DNA from: Maribacter litoralis
GTDB lineage: Bacteria > Bacteroidota > Bacteroidia > Flavobacteriales > Flavobacteriaceae
Reading direction: 5' to 3'
DNA length: 64,000 bases
Assembly: GCF_003075045.1 (NCBI RefSeq)
Contig: NZ_QCZD01000001.1
Span: 1,140,867 to 1,204,866 of the forward strand
Both the position numbers and the translations under genes were made by a program. Every line of letters begins with the position of its first letter. Positions within the stretch are counted from its first letter, which is position 1. Below are positions 7,379-15,414 of the stretch, piece by piece. Below the pieces are notes generated by a model that saw only the letters and a program-made list of their open reading frames with translations, had not been told where the DNA came from and did no database searches.

Positions 7379-7867
7379 AATAAAATATTTAAGTGATTTA
7401 TATTTCCCCTATTGATTTAAAACAGATTAAATTTTAAGGGGTGTTTGTTCTTTTCTTCTGTGCATCGCACAATGGATAGAGTGGGTTTTGTCAAGACTTT
7501 TCGGGAATAAATCAGGTGTGTTTGCGACGTAGTAAATTCCTTGGAATTTCAAGGAAGTAGATACCTTATTTTTCACTAAAACTTGTTTAGTCTTTACAAG
7601 TTCCATAAGGGCATTAGCAATTCTTTTAAACGTGGTTGCGTTTGAGCGTACCGACAGTTAAGCGAAATAAGTAACTGGGGTTAATTTAGAATTGGTTATG
7701 TCGTGCCTGTTTTTCGCTGTACCGAAAAACAACAAAGGCTTTATCCATTATAAACCCCTTAAAATGTGTAAGGCAAAATTTGATTTTAGAAATTTTCGAG
7801 GAAGCACTCAAGAAGGGCTTACCGAAAATTTCGTTAAGAAAATCGAAGTTTTGACTTTCCGATGAAA

Positions 7868-8296
7868 AAGCGGACTTAATTCACGATTTTGGCTCAGGAA
7901 TGAAGTGTTCCCTCCCAGCGTAGCGGGAAGTGTTCCCTCCCAGCGTAGCGAGAAGTGTTAACGAAATGGAAAGCTAAAATTGGGGATTGTGTCCAAGACT
8001 TGTGTAGTAAAGCTCTTTGCTCGGAATGTAGCTTTTCGCGAAATGTAGCGGTAAAGTGCTGAACGAATAATATAATCGAATTATCCTTTTCGAGTACGAT
8101 TTAAAGCGGACTTAACTTTAAAGATGTAGATTGTATTAGAGTTTGACCACTTCCCGTTTTTCTTGTGAATGAGTAGTGGGCAAGTAGAATGGAAAACGGA
8201 ATCTTTGAAGTTGTATCCAAGATTTTTTTGAGTGCGGCTCTTTTCCCGAAATGTAACTTTTCGCAAAATGCAGGGTAATGTGCTGACCGGATTATA
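7868..8296. repeat. Imperfect tandem duplication, unit about 235 bp
   Basis: AAAGCGGACTTAA occurs at 7868 and 8102. Downstream, 'gtgtccaagactt...gctcggaatgtagctttt' (about 7989-8040) is echoed by 'gtatccaagattt...cccgaaatgtaactttt' (about 8213-8270), then 'aaagtgctgaac' and 'aatgtgctgacc'. The spacing is constant at roughly 230 bp, so this is one diverged tandem duplication. Confidence 0.6.
7902..7959. repeat. 25-bp tandem repeat, 2.3 copies
   Basis: Unit GAAGTGTTCCCTCCCAGCGT followed by AGCGG is repeated at 7902 and 7927, and a partial third copy GAAGTGTT begins at 7952. Confidence 0.85.
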
Positions 8297-8335
8297 AAAA
8301 CTGATTTCTATCTCGTATCGCGTTTCTTTAGTTTC

Positions 8336-8432
8336 GTGTGTTAAGCAACTAATTTAGAGAATACATATCGAATAGAATTCCGTGAAGATTTTTGTAAGTA
8401 GGCTAGAACCAAGCAAATTAATTATACACGGC
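8336..8432. repeat. Dispersed repeat R1 (cassette boundary)
   Basis: About 95 bp, similar at roughly three quarters of positions to 9772-9871. Shared blocks are TTAAGCA.CTAA, GTGA.GATTT..GTAAGTAG, AACCAAGCAA, TTAATTA and CGGCTTGT. Each copy holds an internal CAAGC...GCTTG inverted pair. The two copies are in direct orientation and bracket the methyltransferase, small-ORF and thioesterase block. Confidence 0.7.
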
Positions 8433-8446
8433 TTGTGGTCAGTATT

Positions 8447-9049
8447 TTATTCTTTTCGACATTTTATGAAAAACATTGGCTGGTTTTCATTTACTTCAAT
8501 AATTTCTAAAAGTCCAAAGTTTTCAAATTCAGCTCGTACTGATTCTATTTCATAATAAAATATATTTGCTCATTTGTGAAATTCATAACGGTCTTTTTCA
8601 ATCAATTATCCTTTTCCAAAATTTGGTGCATTTTTCGTAATTGCCGTAAAAACCATATATCCGTTTTTTGTCAGTTGATTGTAGCAATCACTTATCAGTT
8701 TTGTTCTTTCTTCTTTGTTAAGTAAATGAATTAGTGCATAGCAAAATATCCCGTCATATTCTTTATTGTCAAAAGGCATTTCAGTTACGGAACCGTGAAA
8801 TATATTTATATTAGTAGCATAATGTTTTTGAGCTAAAGCAATAGCTGTTTTGGAAATTTCAATTCCAGTAACGTTAATTCCGTTTTCTTTGAAAATCTGT
8901 GCATTTCGTCCATAACCTATTCTAGGAATAAGTATATTATTTATTGACTTTTCTATAAATAAATTTTTTGTTAGTTCAGCAGATTTAGCTGGTTCAAATC
9001 CCCATATTTCTTGCTTATCAACAAAGTTTTCTTCCCAAAATTCTGACAT
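8447..9049 (-). pseudogene. SAM-dependent methyltransferase (TehB/thiopurine type), two internal stops
   Basis: Class I methyltransferase frame of about 200 codons. It starts MSEFWEENF (ATG 9049; an upstream in-frame ATG at 9070 is also possible). The SAM-binding region is ILIPRIGYGRNAQIF, where the usual PGIGYG glycine loop is slightly altered, then GIEISKTAI and CYALIHLL. A TAA follows FGKG (8606), and 12 codons later a TGA follows HK. The remainder is still family-like up to FFIKCRKE and a TAA at 8447. Translation would give only the first ~147 residues, so the enzyme is presumably dead. Confidence 0.8.
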
Positions 9050-9060
9050 ATTCTTAAATT

Positions 9061-9270
9061 TTAAAAACAAATTTTGTCTTGTAATATTTCACTTTTAAAT
9101 CCTTTCCCTTTAAGTTGTTGGGAAATAGAATTTGTGTCAATTAATTCTCCTTCAACTCTCAAAATAGAATGTTCGCAAGGGTAAGGCTCTTTGAAGTCCT
9201 CCTAGTCAAAGTTGATTTTTAGATTTGGATTGTTGTTTTCTAAAAATTGCAAAATTTCTTTCAAGTTCAT
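9061..9270 (-). pseudogene. Small ORF of about 69 codons with one internal TAG
   Basis: Starts ATG at 9270, overlapping the thioesterase stop as ATGA, which indicates translational coupling. It reads MNLKEILQFLENNNPNLKINFD, then TAG, then EDFKEPYPCEHSILRVEGEL onward to a stop at 9061. Because the reading frame on both sides of the stop is protein-like and packed between neighbours, it is probably a former gene. I do not recognise the family. Confidence 0.5.
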
Positions 9271-9707
9271 TTTTTTTTCGATGAACTATCAATTCGTATA
9301 AAATTATATACACCTTTTCCTTCTGCAATTAATTCATCATTTTGGAAGGCTTTCATTTTGGTCACAAGTATTCTATTTCCCAATCTAACAATTTTACCTT
9401 CTACAATTATAGATGATGCTTCTGCTCCTTTTAGATAATCTATTCTTAAATCAATTGTTGCTAATTTATCGTCGAAAGATTTGAAATGAGTTCCGCCTGC
9501 AATTCCACCAACAGAGTCCATTATTGTTGCAATAATTCCACCGTGCCACCTATTTTTTCTTATATCTCCAACAACTTCATCTCTGAAAGGAACACTAACT
9601 TTTACAAACCCTTTCTCTATGACTAACAATTTTAGCCCTAAAAATTTATGAACAGGAATATCTTTTTCAATTACTCGTTTAATGAACTCTTTGTTTGTCT
9701 CTATCAT
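9267..9707 (-). CDS. PaaI-like hotdog-fold thioesterase
   Basis: 146-aa protein of the PaaI/YbgC-like hotdog superfamily, which hydrolyses acyl-CoA thioesters in the cytoplasm. The central signature NRWHGGIIATIMDSVGG (about 54-70) has the HGG turn plus the catalytic-type Asp in the long helix. Also seen are ATIDLRIDYLKGA and a C-terminal VRLGNRILVTKMKAF strand pair. It is the first gene of a minus-strand trio whose two downstream members are decayed. Substrate unknown. The length is normal for the family and no defect is seen. Confidence 0.8.
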   Translation of the reverse strand: MIETNKEFIKRVIEKDIPVHKFLGLKLLVIEKGFVKVSVPFRDEVVGDIRKNRWHGGIIATIMDSVGGIAGGTHFKSFDDKLATIDLRIDYLKGAEASSIIVEGKIVRLGNRILVTKMKAFQNDELIAEGKGVYNFIRIDSSSKKK

Positions 9708-9771
9708 TTCTTTCTGTCTAAACTTTTTTATGTGATTAAATATAAAAGTCTTGTTTATAAGACTAGTTACG

Positions 9772-9871
9772 AGTTTTAAGCACTAAAGTTAACAAAAAAG
9801 CACAGATAGAAAAGTCTGTGAGGATTTCCGTAAGTAGCCTATAACCAAGCAATTAATTAAACTCGGCTTGT
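9772..9871. repeat. Dispersed repeat R2 (cassette boundary)
   Basis: Second copy of the ~95-bp repeat described at 8336-8432, in the same orientation and placed between the hydrolase stop (9886) and the thioesterase start (9707). It also contains the short inverted pair CACAGA/TCTGTG around 9800-9820, which could form a hairpin. Confidence 0.7.
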
Positions 9872-9885
9872 AAAACGTTTTTTTT

Positions 9886-10914
9886 CTACTTAATAGTTTC
9901 AGCCATTAATAGTATTTCTTTATTAATTATTTCAGCATTTTCCTTTCTTGTAATTATGGAACCATGGTTAGCATCAATAATAAATTGCTTCCCATTAGTA
10001 GATAGTTCTTTCAATTCTTTTTGCATTTTAAACCATATTTCAATTTGTTTATCTGGGTCTATGCCTTCACTTCTATACTTTTCCTTTTGAGATTCCTTAT
10101 ACTGTTCGGTTGCAGTAAAGACCAATACAGGTAAGGAATCTAAACTTTTAGTTTGACCTGCTCTAAAAAGAATTTTATTATTTATGTTATTTTCTTTAAT
10201 GTATCTACGAAATACTTTTCCTGAATAAGCAGTAAGATTGTGAGAGCGAATATGGCAGTTTTTTGGTAAGCCATCATTCTCAGGTTCAGATTTAAATATT
10301 GTATTGTAAGCACCTGCTATTCCCATATCAGCAAGTATTGCAATAGTTTTTACTAGAACTATTTGACTTTTGCTAAACAACTCTTTTTGTGCTAATCGTT
10401 CCCATTGTTCAGGATGACTCGCATCTAAGAATACCATTCCTTTTACTTCATAAGGATATAGGTCTCTGAATATTTGATTATAAGGACCACCCATAGAATG
10501 ACCTGCTATTATATAGGGTGGCTTTTCGCCACTTTTTTCAAGTAATTGATGTAATTGATTGGCATAAAATTCTGGTGTAATATTGTCTTTGCTAGATTCG
10601 CTAAACCATTTTCCTTCTCTATCATAACGAATAACTCGCAGTTTATTCTTCAACCCTTCTGCAATCCAATGCATCATATCTGTATTACCGCCTGCACCTG
10701 CTTCAAGAACAAGATTTGGTAAATCATTTTTTTTACCTTCTGCTCTTATATGAAGTTTAGTTCCATTGACATCAACTAATTTTCCTGGCGGAACTGATTT
10801 TGAACCAAATAACCGGAAGCACAATCCTGATATAAATAGAAGAATTATTAGTCCAGCTAAAATTTTACCAATCAATTTGATTATTTTCAGTATTAATTTT
10901 ATCGTAGTTTTCAT
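9886..10914 (-). CDS. Membrane-anchored alpha/beta hydrolase
   Basis: 342-aa serine hydrolase with one N-terminal membrane segment (about 7-35), so the catalytic domain probably faces the periplasm. The nucleophile Ser140 lies in GHSMGG, an acid candidate Asp is in VFLDASHPE (about 164) and a His is in DANHGSI (about 326). An oxyanion-type LEAGAGG lies at 70-76. Resembles AB hydrolase_1 lipases/esterases; substrate unknown. It lies 50 bp downstream of the AraC gene on the same strand and may be read through from that operon. No defect seen. Confidence 0.8.
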   Translation of the reverse strand: MKTTIKLILKIIKLIGKILAGLIILLFISGLCFRLFGSKSVPPGKLVDVNGTKLHIRAEGKKNDLPNLVLEAGAGGNTDMMHWIAEGLKNKLRVIRYDREGKWFSESSKDNITPEFYANQLHQLLEKSGEKPPYIIAGHSMGGPYNQIFRDLYPYEVKGMVFLDASHPEQWERLAQKELFSKSQIVLVKTIAILADMGIAGAYNTIFKSEPENDGLPKNCHIRSHNLTAYSGKVFRRYIKENNINNKILFRAGQTKSLDSLPVLVFTATEQYKESQKEKYRSEGIDPDKQIEIWFKMQKELKELSTNGKQFIIDANHGSIITRKENAEIINKEILLMAETIK

Positions 10915-10964
10915 GAATGTTTTATATGCGTCTTTGTTAGCTGTAGTGGTTTATGAATTACTTT

Positions 10965-11876
10965 TCAGTTAAACGCTTTTCTAAATTCCAAAGGTGTCAA
11001 TTCGGTTTTTTTCTTGAACAGTTTTCCGAATGATTGAGGATGTTCAAATCCTAATCCGTAGGCAATTTCATTGACAGATAATCCCGTTGTCGAAAGTTTT
11101 TCTTTTGCCAATTGAATTAACTTTTCGTGGATAAATTCCTGCGTACTTTTTCCAGTCAATGTTTTTAGCAATCTACTCAAATAATTAGGTGATAGGTTTA
11201 ACGAACTGGATATGCTCTTAACCGCAGGTAGTCCCCTAGTTATTAAATCTTCTCTTTTAAAATAGTCGTTTAAAAGATTTTCAAATTGTTCTAGTATGGT
11301 GTGATTGGATTTTTTTCGAGTGATAAACTGTCTTTGATAAAAACGTTCGGAATAGGTAAGCAACAACTCTAATTGAGAGATAATAACATCTTGACTAAAT
11401 TTATCAATATTCGAGTTATATTCTTGATTGATGTTCTGAATAATGCCAGTAAGCATTGTTTCTTCCTTGTCAGATAGGTGTAACGCTTCCGTTAATTTGT
11501 AACCAAAATAGTCGTATTTTTTTATTTTGTTTGCTAATGCTGTATTCCATAAAAAATCGGGATGGAAAATAAGTAACCATCCTGTATGACTATATTCTAG
11601 ACCTTGCTCTACCTCAATTCGTAAGGTTTGGTTTGGTGCAATGAATGCCAAAACACCTTCGTCAAAATCGTATTCTTGTTGGCCATATTTCATTTTACCA
11701 TTGAAAACTTGCTTTAATGCGATGGAATAAAATCCATAAGTAATGCTTGAATTGGTGGCTATGTTCGTCCGTTTTATATCTTCAAAATTAACAACACTAA
11801 CTAATGGATGTTGCGGTTTAGGCAACTCCATTAGTCTATGATATTCAGCAATGCTTTTTATATGAAGTATTGGCAT
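10965..11876 (-). CDS. AraC-family transcriptional regulator
   Basis: About 303 aa if started at the ATG at 11876 (MPILHIKS); a longer frame from 11930 would run into the upstream dehydrogenase gene. The N-terminal ligand-binding cupin-like part (about 30-150) contains EYDFDEGVLAFIAP. The C-terminal pair of helix-turn-helix motifs contains LNLSPNYLSRLLKTLTG and NEIAYGLGFEHPQSFGKLFKKKTELTP. It is the last gene of a four-gene minus-strand operon and probably controls it through the 21-bp direct repeats at 14492-14532. A degraded copy of its C-terminal part is present at 43333-43790. Confidence 0.9.
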   Translation of the reverse strand: MPILHIKSIAEYHRLMELPKPQHPLVSVVNFEDIKRTNIATNSSITYGFYSIALKQVFNGKMKYGQQEYDFDEGVLAFIAPNQTLRIEVEQGLEYSHTGWLLIFHPDFLWNTALANKIKKYDYFGYKLTEALHLSDKEETMLTGIIQNINQEYNSNIDKFSQDVIISQLELLLTYSERFYQRQFITRKKSNHTILEQFENLLNDYFKREDLITRGLPAVKSISSSLNLSPNYLSRLLKTLTGKSTQEFIHEKLIQLAKEKLSTTGLSVNEIAYGLGFEHPQSFGKLFKKKTELTPLEFRKAFN

Positions 11877-11881
11877 TTTTT

Positions 11882-12622
11882 TTAAAAATTTATACCACCA
11901 GAAACCTCCAAGCGTTGGGCATTTACCCATTTGGCATCATCAGTACACAAAAACGCAACTACGCTTCCAATATCGTCTGGCAAACCAACTCTGCCAAGAG
12001 CGGATGTTGACGTAATATAATTATTTAAATCTGCATTATCTCTAACAACGCCACCACCAAAGTCCGTTTCTATCGCACCTGGTGCAATTACATTGACTCT
12101 AATTTTTCTTTCTCCAAAAAATTTTGCCTGATATTTTGTCAATGTTTCTATTCCACCTTTCATTGTTGCATAGGCAGAATAGCCAGGCGTTGTAAACCTC
12201 GCTAAACCTGAGGAAATATTTACAATACCACCACCATTATTGAGTAGTGACGCTAATTTTTGAGTAAGAAAGAAAGGTGCATTTATGTGTATTTTGAACA
12301 TATTTTCCAATTGAGCGTCTGTGATTTTGTCATAAGGTGCATAAACTCCAACGCCAGCATTATTGATTAAATAATCAAAGTGGGTAGTTTTAAATTTTGA
12401 TTTCAAAATCGCTTTTATGTCGTCTTTGGATTTATCAAAAATATTTGATGTAGTAACATCTAATTGTAAAGATGAAGCTTTGTTACCCATTGCTTCGATT
12501 TCGGAAACTACTTTATCTACTTCCTCTTGTTTGCTGTGATAGGTTAGTATCACATCCAATCCTTTTTTTGCTAATTCTAAAGCCATACTTTTTCCTAATC
12601 CACGGCTTCCGCCGGTTACCAA
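11882..12622 (-). CDS. Short-chain dehydrogenase/reductase (start codon unusual)
   Basis: Classical SDR of about 246-254 aa. It has the NAD(P) loop TGGSRGLG, NNAGVG, catalytic Ser in NISSG and YATMK (YxxxK), then a C-terminal RLEVSGG. No ATG fits the expected start. The conserved N-terminal strand reads SNKTKIALVTGG, preceded by ATA at 12644-12646 where homologues would have ATG. The feature start given is the next possible TTG (12620-12622), which would cut off the first strand. Either ATA is used weakly or the start was lost. Neighbours are an NmrA-like and a quinone reductase-like gene; substrate unknown. Confidence 0.8.
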   Translation of the reverse strand: MVTGGSRGLGKSMALELAKKGLDVILTYHSKQEEVDKVVSEIEAMGNKASSLQLDVTTSNIFDKSKDDIKAILKSKFKTTHFDYLINNAGVGVYAPYDKITDAQLENMFKIHINAPFFLTQKLASLLNNGGGIVNISSGLARFTTPGYSAYATMKGGIETLTKYQAKFFGERKIRVNVIAPGAIETDFGGGVVRDNADLNNYITSTSALGRVGLPDDIGSVVAFLCTDDAKWVNAQRLEVSGGINF

Positions 12623-12666
12623 GGCAATTTTTGTTTTATTTGATATTTTTTAGTTTTTTAGTTCTT

Positions 12667-13569
12667 TTAGCTTTGGGCATTATAAACTTGGGCAAATTCC
12701 TTTGCGAAATCTTTCATTTTGACCTTACCCATTTCCATTGGTTTATTTAGGTTGTAATGTTCGTACAGTAAACCGCTGTTTATGGATGCACACATTTCTG
12801 TTAAACCTGCTGCAATTTTTGGTTGCATTCCCGCAGTTTCTAAACCATTTTGCATTTGTTCATCGGTAATGGTTAACCATTTCAAATCTGGGTTATCTGT
12901 TGCTTTACCTAAAATAACCGCCAATTCATTGTAAGTGAGTTCTTCACTAGCTACATAGCGTATTTTTCTTTCTGTAAGTGACGATGTGACTTCTTCCGTA
13001 ATCGCTCTTGCAATATCTAATGGCGATACCCACGCATTAACAACTTCTCCACCAATATTAGATGCGATAAATCCGCTTGCTTTTGCCGTATGAGCTTGCG
13101 GTAATAAATTGTAATAAAATTCAGTTGGGCGAATGTGTGTAATTGTAACATCTGAAGATAACTCGTTTAGAATGTTCTCTACGTGATGAGCGCCTCGAAG
13201 TATTCCATTTCCTTTATCCAAATGCCCTCCTATAGTACTTAAATTAACAACTTTTTTTACTCCTGTTTGTTTAATTGCTTGTGCGTAATTACTCCCTAGT
13301 CTACGATAGTAGCCTAATAAATCAAGGGTCTGGTCAAAATAGTTAGCAGGTGGAACCATAGAATATACAGCATCAGCACCTGTAAATGCTGAAGTAATAA
13401 AATCTAAATCCTCTAAAGAGCCAATTTCTGCAATAGCTCCCATAGCTTCAATGTCTTTTTGTTTTTCAGAATTACTGCTTATAACCGTAACTGAATGTCC
13501 TTTTTGTACTAATTCTTGGGTTAGTGGTTTTCCAATGTGACCCAACGAGCCTGTAAGTGTGATTTTCAT
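12667..13569 (-). CDS. NmrA-like NAD(P)-binding protein
   Basis: 300-aa atypical short-chain dehydrogenase of the NmrA/HSCARG group, which binds NADP and acts as redox sensor or reductase. Seen: TGSLGHIGKPL near the N-terminus (the dinucleotide motif, with S and L in place of common residues), VISSNSEK at the ribose-binding turn, and VVNLSTIGGH. It lies 13 bp downstream of the quinone reductase-like gene and 44 bp upstream of the SDR, so is co-transcribed. Catalytic activity is uncertain for this group. Confidence 0.8.
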   Translation of the reverse strand: MKITLTGSLGHIGKPLTQELVQKGHSVTVISSNSEKQKDIEAMGAIAEIGSLEDLDFITSAFTGADAVYSMVPPANYFDQTLDLLGYYRRLGSNYAQAIKQTGVKKVVNLSTIGGHLDKGNGILRGAHHVENILNELSSDVTITHIRPTEFYYNLLPQAHTAKASGFIASNIGGEVVNAWVSPLDIARAITEEVTSSLTERKIRYVASEELTYNELAVILGKATDNPDLKWLTITDEQMQNGLETAGMQPKIAAGLTEMCASINSGLLYEHYNLNKPMEMGKVKMKDFAKEFAQVYNAQS

Positions 13570-13582
13570 TTTTTTTAAATTT

Positions 13583-14449
13583 TTATAGATTGAATAATTG
13601 TTTTAATCCTTCTTTAAGAGCTATTGGCTTGCGTCCAAGCGCATTTTCCAATTCATTTGTTACTGTCGCTTCTTGTCCATTTTTGATATCGACATTAAAA
13701 TCGACTATTTTTTGAACCATTGGTTCAGGCAAACCTTTTTGCATCATATTGCTTTTAAAATCAGCTACTTCTACAGCATTGTATTTCACTTCTTTTCCTG
13801 ACAGTTCTGTTAACGCTTTGGCAACATCATAGAATGAATATGCTTCGTTGCCTGTAAATTTATAAGTTTGATTTTCGAATGGCTCATTTAACATAGCATT
13901 TGCCATTGCTTCTGCTTGTTCTTCTCGTAAGGCAAATGCTACCTTACCATTTCCTGCTGGCATAAAAATTCCTTTTTGAAAAACCTCTTGTCCAACAAAA
14001 ACGGGAATGGTATCCATATATAAGGCATTTTGAAAAATAATGTAGTTTAAACCACTTTGTTTGATGTAATCTTCTGTGAGAAAATGTTCTTCCATCAGCT
14101 TGTTTGAAAGTCTTTCTCTATTGACTAAAGAACGACTTGTATAGGCAATGTTCTTTACTTTCATTTTTTTTGCAGAATTCACAACATTCTTATGTTCTTG
14201 CATTCTGTCGCCTTGGTCGCCTGAAGAAATCAATAACACAGTATCTACTCCGTTCATTGCCTTTTCAAGTGCTGTGGTGTCGTTGTAATCTCCTAAATAT
14301 GCTTGAAATCCTTGTTTTTCTAATTCGGCTCGTTTTTCCTCCTTTCGAGTTATTACCGAAATTTGATTTGGTTGCATTTGTTTGAGTAGGCTTTTTATAA
14401 AAGCAGTACCTAAAATTCCTGTTGCTCCAGTAACTAATATATTTTTCAT
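13583..14449 (-). CDS. NAD(P)H:quinone oxidoreductase, QOR2/YtfG-like
   Basis: 288-aa atypical SDR that would reduce quinones with NADPH. The N-terminal motif is TGATGILGTAF (about 7-17), the NADP-type ITRKEEKR turn is at 33-40 and the core pattern VLLISSGDQGDRMQEHKNVV matches the YtfG group. It is first in the minus-strand operon QOR-NmrA-SDR-AraC. Tandem 20/21-bp repeats upstream (14492-14532) look like AraC operator half-sites, suggesting induction by an electrophile or quinone (inference). Confidence 0.83.
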   Translation of the reverse strand: MKNILVTGATGILGTAFIKSLLKQMQPNQISVITRKEEKRAELEKQGFQAYLGDYNDTTALEKAMNGVDTVLLISSGDQGDRMQEHKNVVNSAKKMKVKNIAYTSRSLVNRERLSNKLMEEHFLTEDYIKQSGLNYIIFQNALYMDTIPVFVGQEVFQKGIFMPAGNGKVAFALREEQAEAMANAMLNEPFENQTYKFTGNEAYSFYDVAKALTELSGKEVKYNAVEVADFKSNMMQKGLPEPMVQKIVDFNVDIKNGQEATVTNELENALGRKPIALKEGLKQLFNL

Positions 14450-14491
14450 TTTCTATTTGATTTATGAAGTACAAAGGTCAAATAGAAACAA

Positions 14492-14532
14492 GATATTTAT
14501 GTAGTCAAATCTATCTTTATGTCAGCCAAATC
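14492..14532. promoter_or_regulatory. Tandem direct repeat, candidate AraC-regulator binding site
   Basis: GATATTTATGTAGTCAAATC (14492-14511) is followed immediately by a second copy TATCTTTATGTCAGCCAAAT plus C (14512-14532). Abutting ~21-bp direct repeats about 45-85 bp upstream of the QOR2-like start are the usual site shape for an AraC dimer. The AraC gene is the last gene of the operon. Confidence 0.55.
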
Positions 14533-14617
14533 GGATATTTGACTTTGGTTTGTCGGTTAGCACGAATTTTTTTTTATTACAGCTAACGGTTAATATTGAC
14601 GGTCGTTTTAATGCTGT

Positions 14618-15400
14618 TTATGTATTGTTGTGTGTTTGTGTTTCTATTTTCTTCCAAGTTGATTTAGCAGTTGCACAAACTTTATCAGTACCTTCTATTT
14701 TTATAGTGTGTATGAATGATTTATCCTTTGTATCCATTGCGTCATTTTTAGTCAAAGAAACAATTGATTGATTATAATGTGCTTCTGCAATGAATCTACC
14801 ATCTATAGAGTACAAATAATAATTATCAATAATTTCGTCAGGAATCGACTCAATAACCCATTGTAAATATCTAATATTATTTAAGTGCTTATTAATATCA
14901 GTATCATATCTATTGACTTTAAAGTCCAGTTCATAATCTGAGTTTTCAACTGCCTTAATTTTTTTAGAGATATTATAATCAATACTTTCTTCATTACAGA
15001 AAGACCATTTTGAAATTATATCTTCAAATATTTGAACTGGTCTTCTTTTAATAGTATCAAAAAAAATCCATAAGCCTTTGGCTCTTCCTATAATATTATT
15101 TTGTTCATCATATATTATATTTTCTCTAAAACCTTTAATGGTTGAGTATTTTGAGAGCCAAGTTGTAATGGTAATCTTTTCTTTATAACTGGGATATCGC
15201 TCCATTTGCATCAACCCAGAAATTAAAACCCAACCAATATTCTGTTCTGCTAATTGATATAAACTATGGTTTATAGAATAACAATGTTCAGCAGCCGTTT
15301 CTTCCAATAGCGTTAAAATGGTGGTTGGCGATGCCACACCAAATTCATTCATTTCAAAATATCTGAGTTCAAATTGCTTATCGAAACGGTTTTTATTCAT
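14618..15400 (-). CDS. Acyl-ACP thioesterase-like double-hotdog protein
   Basis: 260-aa member of the acyl-ACP thioesterase (FatA-like) family that would release fatty acids from acyl carrier protein. Two hotdog repeats are visible: the first starts FELRYFEMNEFG with LLEETAAEHCYSI, the second starts FKVNRYDTDINKHLNNIRYL, containing the conserved Asn/His of the D.N.H.NN.RY motif. The downstream lipoprotein hydrolase gene starts 14 bp before this one's ATG on the same strand. A broken copy of the first ~60 codons is at 43827-44036. Confidence 0.82.
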   Translation of the reverse strand: MNKNRFDKQFELRYFEMNEFGVASPTTILTLLEETAAEHCYSINHSLYQLAEQNIGWVLISGLMQMERYPSYKEKITITTWLSKYSTIKGFRENIIYDEQNNIIGRAKGLWIFFDTIKRRPVQIFEDIISKWSFCNEESIDYNISKKIKAVENSDYELDFKVNRYDTDINKHLNNIRYLQWVIESIPDEIIDNYYLYSIDGRFIAEAHYNQSIVSLTKNDAMDTKDKSFIHTIKIEGTDKVCATAKSTWKKIETQTHNNT

Positions 15401-15414
15401 TTTACACTTTTTCT

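Larger units (their letters stand above)
7379..8446. other. Noncoding stretch upstream of ssb with repeats
   Basis: About 1.07 kb without a convincing gene. It contains a 25-bp tandem repeat (7902-7959), an imperfect ~235-bp duplication (7868-8296) and a dispersed repeat (8336-8432). A 61-codon frame at 8081-8266 falls inside the duplicated unit and has no homologue-like features. The stretch may be degenerate mobile-element DNA. Confidence 0.6.

Noticed and set aside
7902..7959. CRISPR-like repeats
   Set aside because: The 25-bp units abut without spacers and no cas gene is near; this is a plain tandem repeat.
8081..8266. 61-codon minus-strand frame
   Set aside because: It lies wholly within an imperfect DNA duplication and has no start signal or family features.
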